NCBI GenBank assembly: GCA_964569815.1
Contig: CAZMUN010000006.1
Location: forward strand, 1 to 43,842
Direction of reading: 5' to 3'
Origin: CAZMUN01 sp964569815
GTDB lineage: Archaea; Iainarchaeota; Iainarchaeia; Iainarchaeales; GCA-2688035
Length of the DNA stretch: 43,842 nt
Below, piece after piece: positions 1-7,944 of the stretch (within the stretch, counting starts at the first letter, position 1; each line of letters begins with the position of its first letter). The notes beneath the pieces are model-generated. The model made no database searches and had not been told where the DNA came from. It saw only the letters and a program-made list of their open reading frames with translations. The position numbers and the translations under genes are program-made.

Positions 1-84
1 TTAGGGCGTTTCCTTGTGTGTCTGTTAGCTTGCCTTGAACCGGAATGGTTTCTGAGATGGCTAGGGTTGCCGGAATTAAAATGA
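1..84 (+). CDS. C-terminal end of an upstream gene (partial)
   Basis: Frame 1 is open from the window edge to a TGA at 82-84 and would encode about 27 residues of the C-terminus of a gene that starts outside the window. The tail is moderately hydrophobic (a GRFLVCLLAC stretch). The TGA overlaps the ATG at 81 as ATGA, the same coupling seen at other junctions in this locus, which is the main reason to believe it. The product cannot be named. Another frame stops at 36-38 and could instead be the real tail. Confidence 0.4.
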   Translation, partial: LGRFLVCLLACLEPEWFLRWLGLPELK

Positions 85-281
85 AGGTGCTTAGCGCTGC
101 AATTGCAAAAATTTTGGCTTCCATTGCTTTCCCTTTACTAACAATGCTTTTTTTCTATATATGCCTTGCGGGGCCTTTTTTCTTGGCTTTTTCCGCTGAT
201 TTTTTTGGCCCCCTAAGCAATAAATATAAGTTAATGCTTTTTATTGTTGGCTTCCTTGTTTTTGGTGAAGCGGTGGTTTGA
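81..281 (+). CDS. Small two-span membrane protein upstream of the pilus ATPase
   Basis: The 66-residue product (from the ATG at 81) is almost entirely hydrophobic, with two predicted membrane segments at about residues 8-36 and 47-64 and a short charged loop (SNKYK) between them. Its TGA (279-281) overlaps the ATG of the ATPase gene at 281 as TGATG, so it is translationally coupled to the pilus ATPase and is probably a small subunit of that machine; that role is inference. I chose 81 over an in-frame ATG at 45 because it makes an ATGA overlap with the preceding frame and puts the hydrophobic segment at the N-terminus. I do not recognise a family. Confidence 0.6.
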   Translation: MKVLSAAIAKILASIAFPLLTMLFFYICLAGPFFLAFSADFFGPLSNKYKLMLFIVGFLVFGEAVV

Positions 282-2557
282 TGGAGATTGGCGGCTTAAA
301 GGTAGGCGATTACTTAGTAAAGGAGGAGGCAGGCAGGCGCCATTTGATTTTTGCCTGCAAGGACTGCCCTTATGGTGCCAGTGTTGCAGATGATTTGCAT
401 TGCCGTTACCATATCATCTCTGTTTTGGGGGAGGTGGAGGCAGACCTGCTTGTTTTGAGTGAGGTCTATGAAAGGGTTTATGCTGAAGAGCAGACAAAGC
501 TTTTGGCAGAGGTTGCGTCTTTGAGGCAGAAATTCAATGTGGAAAGCGTTTGGAGCTACAAGCATTTGGGGCAAGCTGGCAAGGAATGCGAGCAGTATTT
601 TTCTGAAAGGCATGACACTTTGGTTAAGATTGCCCACGACCTTATTGCCTTTGACCCGATTCTTGCTTACTTAACGCTTTTGAAGGAGATAAAGATTGAA
701 AAATCCAAGTCAGATTCTCAGGGAAAAAAGTATGTGGATTGCTCTGCCCCCTATTTTGAGACCCTGGCTTACTTAAAGCAGCGTTTTGATGAAACAGAGC
801 TTATTTCAAGGACAACAAAATACCTTTCAAAGCTTAGGCAGATTCCTGAAACTGCCCAGCTTTACCACGGCATTTTTGAGGCTGACGTAAAGCCTTCTTT
901 CATTGGCTCAAGGCTGATGTTCAAGGAAATGGAGTCCTTGGAGCTGTTGGACGAGTACACTATAAAGAAGTCCACTGTGCAGCTTTTTAAGCATCCTACC
1001 CGAACCGAAAACCTTTATTTCATTAACCCGCCGGAATACACTTTGAGCCCTGAAAAGTACTTTGTTTTAAGCAAAACCAGGGAAATCGTTTCAGGCTACA
1101 GGCCTGGAAAAACAAGTTTAAGCACGGTTGCAAAAAGCCGCCGTTACTTTGAAAGGCTTTACGAGTCAACCATCAAGGATGTTGCAAAGCAGAACAACAT
1201 AAGGCTTGAGCCGGACGAGATAACAGAGCTTGCTTCGATTGTTGCACGTTACACCGTTGGCTACGGCATTTTGGAAGTGCTTTTAAGCGACCGCAGCCTT
1301 ACAGACATTTACCTGGACAGCCCAATCGGCCAAAAGCCGTTGTATGTTGTTCACTCTGATTTTGGGCAGTGCCAGACCAACATCCTTTACACTGAAGGGG
1401 AAGCCAACTCCCTTATCAGCAAAATGCGTGCAATGTCCGGAAGGCCTTTTGATGAGGCCCACCCTGTCCTAGACTTTGACTTGCCTGACTTGGAAAGCAG
1501 GGTTGCAATAATTGGGCCGCCTTTGTCGCCTGATGGAAGCGCTTTTGCCTTTCGCCTGCACAAGATAACGCCTTGGACTTTGCCCCAGTTCATTGACGTT
1601 GACTTTTTGACTCCGCTTGCTGCAGGGCTTCTTTCCTTTTTCATTGACATGCAGGCCACAATGCTTATCACCGGCTCCCGCGGTTCTGGAAAAACCTCTT
1701 TGCTTGGAAGCTGCATGCTTGAGATTCCACAAAACAGCCGTGTCATCGTACAGGAAGACACTTTGGAGTTGCCTGTTCCATACATGAAAAAGGTTGGCTT
1801 TAACGTTCAAAGGCTTAAGACACGGTCTCCGATAAGCGTTTCAAAAACCGAGACAGAGGTGTCGCCGGAAGAAGCCCTGAGAACTGCTTTAAGGCTTGGC
1901 GATTCTGCTTTGATTGTTGGAGAAATCCGTTCCAAGGAGGCAAAGGTCTTGTATGAAGCCATGCGAATTGGCGCGGCGGGAAACATCGTTATTGGAACCG
2001 TGCACGGCGATTCCGCTTACAGTGTCTGGGACCGTGTGGTAAACGACTTGGATGTGCCAAACACGTCCTTTAAGGCCACTGACCTGGTTGTTGTAGCCAG
2101 GCCAATAAGGTTTGCCGGTTCCCTGAAAAGGCATAAGCGTGTTGTCCAGTTTACGGAAGTGAAAAAGCACTGGTCTGAGGACCCTGAAAGGGAGGGCGGC
2201 CTTCTCGACCTAATGCTCTACGATGCAAGAAAGGACAAGCTCGAGTTATTGGAAGACAATCTTAAGGAGTCGGAGCTGTTTGAAAAAATTGGCCGAACAA
2301 GCGGCCTTACAATGAAGGAAATGTGGCAGGATATCAGAATGAGGGCTGAAGCAAAAAGCTTTTTGGTTGAACTCAAGAACAAGCACAATTTGCCTATGCT
2401 TTTGGAAGCCGAAAACACGAGCTTTTGCAGGAACAAGCTCATTCTCCTCAAAGAGGAACAGATTGAGCAAGGCGGAAGCATTGACTATGGGGAAGTGCTT
2501 GGCAAGTGGAAGTACTGGGTGAACAACACTTTTATGAAGCGGTTTAGGAAAAAGTAG
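281..2557 (+). CDS. Type IV pilus/archaellum-type secretion ATPase (FlaI/TadA/VirB11 family)
   Basis: This is a cytoplasmic hexameric ATPase that would power assembly of the pilin-like proteins encoded downstream. The 758-residue protein has a long N-terminal region (about 1-330), then the secretion ATPase core: Walker A GSRGSGKT near residue 466, acidic box QEDTLELP near 495, Walker B region ALIVGEIRS near 545, and the histidine box GTVHGDS near 575. It is longer than ordinary FlaI or TadA proteins (about 500-550), the excess being N-terminal and about 130 residues C-terminal. The N-terminus carries C-x2-C plus a further cysteine (residues about 26, 29, 41), possibly a metal site. The ATG at 281 overlaps the preceding stop; a TTG at 278 is also in frame. 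The T2SF platform gene follows 8 bases downstream. The family call is firm; the exact system (pilus, archaellum or secretion) is not. Confidence 0.95.
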   Translation: MEIGGLKVGDYLVKEEAGRRHLIFACKDCPYGASVADDLHCRYHIISVLGEVEADLLVLSEVYERVYAEEQTKLLAEVASLRQKFNVESVWSYKHLGQAGKECEQYFSERHDTLVKIAHDLIAFDPILAYLTLLKEIKIEKSKSDSQGKKYVDCSAPYFETLAYLKQRFDETELISRTTKYLSKLRQIPETAQLYHGIFEADVKPSFIGSRLMFKEMESLELLDEYTIKKSTVQLFKHPTRTENLYFINPPEYTLSPEKYFVLSKTREIVSGYRPGKTSLSTVAKSRRYFERLYESTIKDVAKQNNIRLEPDEITELASIVARYTVGYGILEVLLSDRSLTDIYLDSPIGQKPLYVVHSDFGQCQTNILYTEGEANSLISKMRAMSGRPFDEAHPVLDFDLPDLESRVAIIGPPLSPDGSAFAFRLHKITPWTLPQFIDVDFLTPLAAGLLSFFIDMQATMLITGSRGSGKTSLLGSCMLEIPQNSRVIVQEDTLELPVPYMKKVGFNVQRLKTRSPISVSKTETEVSPEEALRTALRLGDSALIVGEIRSKEAKVLYEAMRIGAAGNIVIGTVHGDSAYSVWDRVVNDLDVPNTSFKATDLVVVARPIRFAGSLKRHKRVVQFTEVKKHWSEDPEREGGLLDLMLYDARKDKLELLEDNLKESELFEKIGRTSGLTMKEMWQDIRMRAEAKSFLVELKNKHNLPMLLEAENTSFCRNKLILLKEEQIEQGGSIDYGEVLGKWKYWVNNTFMKRFRKK

Positions 2558-2565
2558 GTTTTGAG

Positions 2566-4857
2566 ATGGCGAAAAGGCGCAGAAAAGCTTCTTCGGATTT
2601 GGGTCCGGGTTCGTGGTACAAGGACATAACAATGCCTGCGCAGGAAAAGGGCCTTGAAGAAACCCTGGTGAAAAGAACCGAAACCCCTTTTGTAAACTTC
2701 TGCAAAGCGGTTCACGAAAGGTTCCCCTCTTTGGGCGAGGGAGCAAAATTTGACCAAAAGCATGAGGAAGCAATAAACTTCCTTGGCTGGGGTCTTTCAG
2801 CAGAAGAGCTTTCTGCAGCAAGCAAGTTTGCCTTGTTCCTTTCGCTGGCAGTGGGGATGGTTATCTCTGTGTTAAGCTTCGTTACCCCTATTGGAGGCCT
2901 TATCGGAGGCCTTGTTGGCCAAGAGCTTGTAATAGTTTACACCCTGCTTCCATTCATCCTTATTGCAGTTGTTTTGACAACCTTTGTCCAAAACTATCCT
3001 ATTGGTGCCGCCGAAAAGGAAAAAACCAAGGCCTTGACCTATGTGCCTGAAATGGTTGGCTACATGATCATGTCAATGAAGCTGGTGCCAAACCTTGAAA
3101 AGGCAGTCGAGTTTTCTGCCGAACATGGAACAGGAAAAATTTCAGAGGACTTCAAAAGGCTTTTGTGGGACGTGCAGCTTGGAGTTCAAGGAACTGTAAG
3201 CGAAGCACTGGACGTTTTGGCCTACCGTTGGGGAAAATACAGCGAAGAATTCAAGCAAGCCCTGATGAGAATCCGTGCATCGGTTCTTGAAAACACTGAA
3301 GCAAAGCGCTACCAGCTGCTTGACGCCACAATGGTTTCAATCCTTGACTCAATACGCGGCAAAATGGAACAATATGCACGAGAGCTTTCCCAGCCAAGTG
3401 TCCTGCTTTTCTACATGGGGGTTCTCTTGCCCCTCATTCTGATAATCGTTCTGCCGGTTGGCTCGGCTTTTTCAGGGCAGGCGATGGCCACCCCTGAAAT
3501 ACTGGTACTCCTTTACGTAATAATAATCCCTGCAGTAACATTCCTTTTTGCTCGCGACGTCATAAACAGGAGGCCGCCGACCCAAAACATTCCTGAAATT
3601 CCTGATGATTTTCCTGGCCTGCCTGGAAAGAACACAATGCTTTTGAACAAAAAACCCGTTGACATGCGCGTAGTAATCGCAGCCATTCTTGTAATAGGCT
3701 TTGTAGGAAGCCTTGTTTTATCAAACCAGGGCATTCCGCCAAAATCCATGATTCCTGAAGGGGAATTCCAGCTGCTTCCACACGACAAAACCGTTGATGA
3801 GGTTCTTGCAAAAGAGTCAAGGCCACCCAACTGGTTTGATGACGACGGCCCCTACTTTGAAAGGCTTAAAACAAGATATGGGGAAGAGGCAGCAAAAACC
3901 CAGCTTGCCACAGAGCGTGCCCTTTTTTTCCTCAAACCAGAAAACGATGTAACGCCTTACCTGCTTGCATTTGGCCTTTTTCTCACCATAGCTTGCGCAG
4001 CCTCCTTCTGCATTTACTTCAAAAGCATTTACAAAAGGCAGGCCCAGCTTGAAATACTTCAAATGGAGTCCGAATTCAAGGACAGCCTCTACATTCTTGC
4101 ATCGCGCTTGGGTGAAAACAAGCCTGTTGAAGAAGCCCTGAAGCACACCCGAAACTTTTTGCCTGATTTCAGGATATCGCAAAGGCTTTTTGGAAAAACG
4201 GTTGAAAACATTGAGCTTCTTGGGCTGCCTTTACAAGCCGCAGTTTTTGACAAAAACTACGGCAGCTTGAAAAATTTGCCAAGCAAAACAATCCAAACAG
4301 GAATGAAAATAATGGTGGACTCGGTAAAGCTTGGAGTAAACGTTGCCGCACGAACCCTTATCTCCTTGTCGCTTCAGCTCAGAAACGCGGAAAAAGTCAA
4401 CGAGACCCTCAAGGTCCTGATTTCTGACACAACCGGGATGATGAAAACAATGGCAGTATTCATTGCCCCCGTGGTTTTGGGTGTTACCACTGCACTGCAA
4501 AAAGTTGTAATGCTTACTCTCGGGACTATCATGACAAGCAATTTGACAAAAACATTGGATTCCTTGAGCGAAAACTCCGGTTCAGTGCCATTCAACGTTC
4601 CCTCGATTTCTTCAGGGGGCTTTGACATCGGGGGAGCAAGCTTTGACAGCATGGTCACGCCATTGGAATTCCTGCTCATTGTCGGAATCTATGTAATAGA
4701 GCTCGTCATAATAATGACCTACTTTACAACCAAAATACAGGAAGACAACAAGACCCTGTTTTACATAAACCTTGCAAGAAACCTGCCAATCGCGTCCGCT
4801 GTTTTCATTGTTTCAGTTATAGCTTCCGGAATAGTAGTAGGGGGCTTTTTCGGGTAA
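2566..4857 (+). CDS. Pilus assembly platform membrane protein, double T2SF/FlaJ-TadC type
   Basis: This polytopic inner platform protein would partner the ATPase just upstream. The 763 residues show about nine hydrophobic segments (near 85-115, 122-143, 285-308, 312-330, 367-385, 465-485, 625-655, 708-730, 742-763). Between them lie two cytoplasmic helical regions typical of type II secretion F domains: one at about 150-280 (a stretch around YVPEMVGYMIMSMKLVPNLE) and one at about 490-620 (MESEFKDSLYILASRLGENK). That arrangement matches archaeal FlaJ/TadC relatives with a tandem T2SF layout. The N-terminus is basic (MAKRRRK). The terminal TAA overlaps the next ATG as TAATG, so the first prepilin-like gene is translationally coupled to it. 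Confidence 0.92.
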   Translation: MAKRRRKASSDLGPGSWYKDITMPAQEKGLEETLVKRTETPFVNFCKAVHERFPSLGEGAKFDQKHEEAINFLGWGLSAEELSAASKFALFLSLAVGMVISVLSFVTPIGGLIGGLVGQELVIVYTLLPFILIAVVLTTFVQNYPIGAAEKEKTKALTYVPEMVGYMIMSMKLVPNLEKAVEFSAEHGTGKISEDFKRLLWDVQLGVQGTVSEALDVLAYRWGKYSEEFKQALMRIRASVLENTEAKRYQLLDATMVSILDSIRGKMEQYARELSQPSVLLFYMGVLLPLILIIVLPVGSAFSGQAMATPEILVLLYVIIIPAVTFLFARDVINRRPPTQNIPEIPDDFPGLPGKNTMLLNKKPVDMRVVIAAILVIGFVGSLVLSNQGIPPKSMIPEGEFQLLPHDKTVDEVLAKESRPPNWFDDDGPYFERLKTRYGEEAAKTQLATERALFFLKPENDVTPYLLAFGLFLTIACAASFCIYFKSIYKRQAQLEILQMESEFKDSLYILASRLGENKPVEEALKHTRNFLPDFRISQRLFGKTVENIELLGLPLQAAVFDKNYGSLKNLPSKTIQTGMKIMVDSVKLGVNVAARTLISLSLQLRNAEKVNETLKVLISDTTGMMKTMAVFIAPVVLGVTTALQKVVMLTLGTIMTSNLTKTLDSLSENSGSVPFNVPSISSGGFDIGGASFDSMVTPLEFLLIVGIYVIELVIIMTYFTTKIQEDNKTLFYINLARNLPIASAVFIVSVIASGIVVGGFFG

Positions 4858-5306
4858 TGAATTCAAAAGGCCAGGAAAGCGCAGGCTTTCGCTTATTGAT
4901 TGAAGCAGTTCTCGTAGTTTTTATACTGGTAATAATTCTAGGGGTAGTGAACCAAATAGACCAATGGCGATGGAAAGTAAGCGAAAAACAGCTTTATGAG
5001 GGGTTCACCAAAGCCCTAAACAGCCCTGATGGAAGCGTCATAGTCCAAAAAAATCTTGTTCTGAAAGACGGGGCCAGCTACAGCTCAAGGGCATTTGCAG
5101 CTGCAACAGCAGGCATTGAAGCCGAATGCATTGAGCTTGATGCAGAGGACAGCTCGGCTTTCAAGCTGGCTGGAAGCGGAAAAGCCATTACAATAAACAC
5201 CCTTATCCAGACAAGCGTCTACTACAAGTGCCTGCCGGGAACAGCAGTAGGCGAAGCAAGCTGTGAAACCTACTGCATTATAAGCTTTTCAAAAGACTTC
5301 TCTTAA
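4857..5306 (+). CDS. Prepilin-like protein with class III signal (pilin 1)
   Basis: A 149-residue protein begins NSKGQESAGFRLLIEAVL and continues as one long hydrophobic helix to about residue 35. Archaeal prepilin peptidases cut before Q in this K-G-Q setting, leaving the hydrophobic helix as the pilin stalk. The remaining ~110 residues form a soluble head with four cysteines (CIE, KCLP, SCET, YCII), which could make two disulfides outside the cell. The start overlaps the stop of the platform gene, so both come from one message. It is a structural or minor pilin by inference; nothing shows which. Confidence 0.85.
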   Translation: MNSKGQESAGFRLLIEAVLVVFILVIILGVVNQIDQWRWKVSEKQLYEGFTKALNSPDGSVIVQKNLVLKDGASYSSRAFAAATAGIEAECIELDAEDSSAFKLAGSGKAITINTLIQTSVYYKCLPGTAVGEASCETYCIISFSKDFS

Positions 5307-5311
5307 GAAAA

Positions 5312-5320
5312 CTTTAAATA
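5312..5320 (+). promoter_or_regulatory. TATA box upstream of pilin 2
   Basis: The sequence CTTTAAATA lies 36 bases before the TTG at 5352. Initiation about 25 bases downstream would fall near 5342, at the AGGTGA purine-rich site (5342-5347). This gives an internal promoter for the prepilin-like genes, separate from the ATPase/platform transcript. Confidence 0.55.
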
Positions 5321-5351
5321 CTAGAAAACTGTTTTCTAATTAGGTGATTAT

Positions 5352-5900
5352 TTGTTAAACGAAAAAGGACAGGCGTACAGCACCTTCAAACTGCTTATTG
5401 CAGCAATAGTTGCAATGGCTATCCTCGCAATACTGATTCCAATAATCATGCAGGTAATGGGCCTTATCAAGGCAGACCCTTTGGAGGAAACAAAATCCAT
5501 GATGTCCTCCAAAATAGCGCAGCCTGGCGCATTAGAGCATACCAAGGAAGTGGTTTTTACTCCAAACTATGTTCTTACTGCAAGCGCCCTTTCTGACAGG
5601 CTTCCAATAAGCAAGGACCAAATCTGCATGAGCACAGGCGAATTCACGGAAGACGATGGCTTTGAATGCCTTAATTGCGATGAGGATGAACAGCACAGGA
5701 TCAGGTACAATGGCAGCACTGAAAAGACCGCGCAGATAGCAATTGTCTGCAACGTAGACAAGGACGAGCTCTTGAACGACATAGATGTCTACGAAGACGA
5801 CCTGCTTGAAGGAGACGGAGACCCTGACATTGAAGAAGCCTGTGATGCAATATGCAGTGAAAGCGCAAAATGCTGTGCACTGGTTTTAACAAGAAGCTAA
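5352..5900 (+). CDS. Prepilin-like protein with class III signal (pilin 2)
   Basis: The 182-residue product starts with TTG and reads LNEKGQAYSTFKLLIAAI followed by a hydrophobic helix to about residue 33, the same K-G-Q signal as its neighbours. The head is very acidic and carries at least eight cysteines (for example CLNCDED, CDAICSESAKCC near the C-terminus), suggesting disulfide stabilisation outside the cell. Preceded by its own TATA box and an AGGTGA ribosome site four bases before the TTG. No ATG is available near the signal peptide, so the TTG start is well supported. Probably a pilus subunit or secreted pseudopilin of the upstream machine. Confidence 0.85.
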   Translation: MLNEKGQAYSTFKLLIAAIVAMAILAILIPIIMQVMGLIKADPLEETKSMMSSKIAQPGALEHTKEVVFTPNYVLTASALSDRLPISKDQICMSTGEFTEDDGFECLNCDEDEQHRIRYNGSTEKTAQIAIVCNVDKDELLNDIDVYEDDLLEGDGDPDIEEACDAICSESAKCCALVLTRS

Positions 5901-5945
5901 ATAGCTTGCTTTATTTCTTCTTCTCTTTTTTTTTAATCAAAACCC

Positions 5946-5953
5946 TTAAATAT
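5946..5953 (+). promoter_or_regulatory. TATA box of the 55-residue prepilin-like gene
   Basis: TTAAATAT lies about 26 bases before the ATG at 5976, the spacing expected for a leaderless archaeal transcript. It overlaps an in-frame ATG at 5952, which argues against translation starting there. Confidence 0.6.
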
Positions 5954-5975
5954 GGCTTTCGACAGAAGTAATAGT

Positions 5976-6143
5976 ATGCCTAAAAGGAGTTTTTGGTCAG
6001 AGCAAAAGGCCCAAAGCGAGTGGAGCTCTGTTTACATGCTCATAATACTGATAATAGCAGCCCTTCTTCTTATCACAGTAATAAAGCCCATGTTCCAGCA
6101 AAGCCAGCAGGTGGTAAAGCAAACCAAGCCAAAGCCCTCCTAA
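5976..6143 (+). CDS. Very small prepilin-like protein (55 aa)
   Basis: The product is little more than a signal and a stalk: a basic start (MPKRSFW), then EQKAQSEWSSVYMLIILII and one membrane helix, and a short polar tail ending KQTKPKPS. The K-A-Q-S-E pattern resembles the class III signals of the adjacent genes. The start at 5976 rather than 5952 is chosen because the TATA box overlaps the upstream ATG. Its size is much smaller than the other pilin-like proteins here, so it could be a major pilin with almost no head domain, or an assembly peptide. Confidence 0.65.
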   Translation: MPKRSFWSEQKAQSEWSSVYMLIILIIAALLLITVIKPMFQQSQQVVKQTKPKPS

Positions 6144-6158
6144 AAGCATGCGTTACGG

Positions 6159-6166
6159 TTAAATAC
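6159..6166 (+). promoter_or_regulatory. TATA box upstream of pilin 3
   Basis: TTAAATAC is centred about 32 bases before the ATG at 6195, so the transcript would have a leader of only a few bases. The region between 6144 and 6194 contains nothing else. Confidence 0.5.
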
Positions 6167-6194
6167 TTCTTTCGACTTCTTTTTCTCTGGTTAA

Positions 6195-6749
6195 ATGCTT
6201 AACAGAAAAGGCCAGGAATCCGCGCCATTTGAACTGCTCATAGCAGTAATAGTAATGGGCTTTGTGATATTCATTGGACTGAATGCAATGAATATCCTGA
6301 ACGAGCAAAAATGCTACAACGAAATAAACGCAAAGCTGGAAGAAATGAAAACAAAGCTTGAGGCAGCTGTTACAGAACGAAGCCCCCAGCAAATCGTTTT
6401 CCAGTTAAGCACCTGCTACAACCCTGAGGAGGAACACGTTTCTATAGGGGACGAATCCGAGCCAAGAATTTGCGCAGAATACTGTGGAACCGCAAGAAAT
6501 GTATGCACTCTTCTTAACTACTTTTACAGCGGAAAAAGCTCTGGTTCCGCTTTTGCAATAAGAAAATGCATTGACATAAGCCCTGACACGGTTTTCCCAT
6601 ACCTTGCGGGAAACTGCCCCGACAGGCAGGACGAAGAGCTCATTGACTTCCGAGACGAAATAAAGCAGGGAACATACCTTTTGGTCAACAAGACCGCGGT
6701 TACAAGCACTTACCCCACGATTTGCGCTTACCGCATGAAGGACAGCTGA
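6195..6749 (+). CDS. Prepilin-like protein with class III signal (pilin 3)
   Basis: This 184-residue protein begins LNRKGQESAPFELLIAVIV, the closest copy of the KGQES signal of pilin 1, followed by a hydrophobic helix to about residue 32 and a short coiled coil (EINAKLEEMKTKLEAAV). The head has about eight cysteines (CYN, TCYN, CAEYC, VCTLL, KCIDI, NCPD, ICAY). It is followed after five bases by the next gene. The signal and layout identify it as a substrate of the local prepilin pathway; which structure it builds is unknown. Confidence 0.85.
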   Translation: MLNRKGQESAPFELLIAVIVMGFVIFIGLNAMNILNEQKCYNEINAKLEEMKTKLEAAVTERSPQQIVFQLSTCYNPEEEHVSIGDESEPRICAEYCGTARNVCTLLNYFYSGKSSGSAFAIRKCIDISPDTVFPYLAGNCPDRQDEELIDFRDEIKQGTYLLVNKTAVTSTYPTICAYRMKDS

Positions 6750-6754
6750 TAAAA

Positions 6755-7435
6755 ATGCTTGGATTTACTTTAAGCAAGCTGAATCTCCTGATTTTGGTTA
6801 CTGCCCTGTTTGCAATAATCGCCTTCTTCATGTTCAGCCTGGCAAACATAATGATTTCCCACCAGGCCCAGCTCATGGTAAAAGACGCAATAGAATCAGT
6901 CCACGGCCTCATGGCAGAGCAGATAACCTGCAGGAAGTCAAGCATTACAGTACCAAGGGCCATAGAATACTACGGCGGTTTTTCTCCGGCTGAACGGTTT
7001 TATTACGTGATGTACATAAAGCGTTTCCCTGAACAGCCTGTGCAAGGAGAGCCAAACATAGTGATTTTCCAGATAGCAAGCAGAAAGGAAAGAGACAAAA
7101 TAATTGCAACAAGCAGCATAAAGGTAGATGCAGAAATTTTCCTCTACGACTGGGACGTGCAAAGCGGGGTTTTCTCAGAACAGCCTACAATAACCCTTGA
7201 CCCAGAATCGCCCGGCGTCTCAACAAAAAACAGCCTTATCCTGGTAAAAGAGCAGTACCTTGGAAAAGACTATTTGCATTTGATTGCCTGCTCTTCTTCT
7301 CCAGGGGTCTGCGAGTCCCATGCAGGAAAAGCAAGCTGCTGGCTCAAAGTATGCTCAGGCCAAAACCGTGAGTCAACTTGCCTGCCAAAGCCAGAGGACT
7401 GTGCAACAAAAATAACCTGCGGGGCAACGCCATGA
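6755..7435 (+). CDS. Single-span exported protein of the pilus locus
   Basis: A 226-residue protein with an N-terminal membrane helix (about residues 10-36, LNLLILVTALFAIIAFFMF) and a soluble domain ending in a cysteine-rich tail (CSSSPGVC, CWLKVC, CLPKPEDC). It lacks the K-G-Q signal of its neighbours, so it may not be processed by prepilin peptidase, although the helix placement is pilin-like. I chose the ATG at 6755, five bases after the previous stop, instead of an in-frame ATG at 6722 that lies inside the previous gene. Its TGA overlaps the next ATG at 7432 (ATGA). No family recognised. Confidence 0.7.
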   Translation: MLGFTLSKLNLLILVTALFAIIAFFMFSLANIMISHQAQLMVKDAIESVHGLMAEQITCRKSSITVPRAIEYYGGFSPAERFYYVMYIKRFPEQPVQGEPNIVIFQIASRKERDKIIATSSIKVDAEIFLYDWDVQSGVFSEQPTITLDPESPGVSTKNSLILVKEQYLGKDYLHLIACSSSPGVCESHAGKASCWLKVCSGQNRESTCLPKPEDCATKITCGATP

Positions 7436-7944
7436 AAAAATCCGGGTTCATTGGGCCAATTGGCGATGACTTGCCCTCCCTGATTCCACTGGTTTTTGCA
7501 CTGATGATGTTTTTCTATGTGTTTACCTTTACATGGAATGCCTTTGACGAAAAAGGCCGTTCTTTCCAGGACAGCATTGACGCCCTAAAAATAGGGGACT
7601 CTTTGAAGGGCAACAACTACCTGTCAGGCTTTGGCGCATTTGATTCGCGCTGTGAAGAAGCAAAAATATACAAAAGAATAAAGTTTACTGCAGGCCTTGT
7701 GCCTCTTTCAACAGGCCCTGGGCAGACCTTTCCAGGCCTAAACCTTGACACCCTGGAACAGGACTTTTTTGAAAGCAACGGCCAAAAATTCGTGTGCAGC
7801 AACACAGGGCAAAACGAAAGGCCCACAAATGAAAGCATTAACCTGATAATAAGGTCTTTTCCTGTTGCCCTTGAATTCCAAAATTCTCAAACAGGCCTTT
7901 TCTACGTAAGGCCAATGCTTTTGGTGGTGGTCACATGGCGTTAA
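7432..7944 (+). CDS. Single-span protein of the pilus locus
   Basis: The 170-residue product has one membrane helix near residues 16-35 (LPSLIPLVFALMMFFYVFTF) after a short polar N-terminus and an extracytoplasmic domain with two cysteines. It starts at the ATG at 7432 overlapping the preceding TGA, and its own end overlaps the next start (7935) by ten bases, so it is embedded in the operon and translationally coupled on both sides. No K-G-Q signal is present. It is probably an accessory subunit; this is inferred only from position and topology. Confidence 0.72.
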   Translation: MKKSGFIGPIGDDLPSLIPLVFALMMFFYVFTFTWNAFDEKGRSFQDSIDALKIGDSLKGNNYLSGFGAFDSRCEEAKIYKRIKFTAGLVPLSTGPGQTFPGLNLDTLEQDFFESNGQKFVCSNTGQNERPTNESINLIIRSFPVALEFQNSQTGLFYVRPMLLVVVTWR

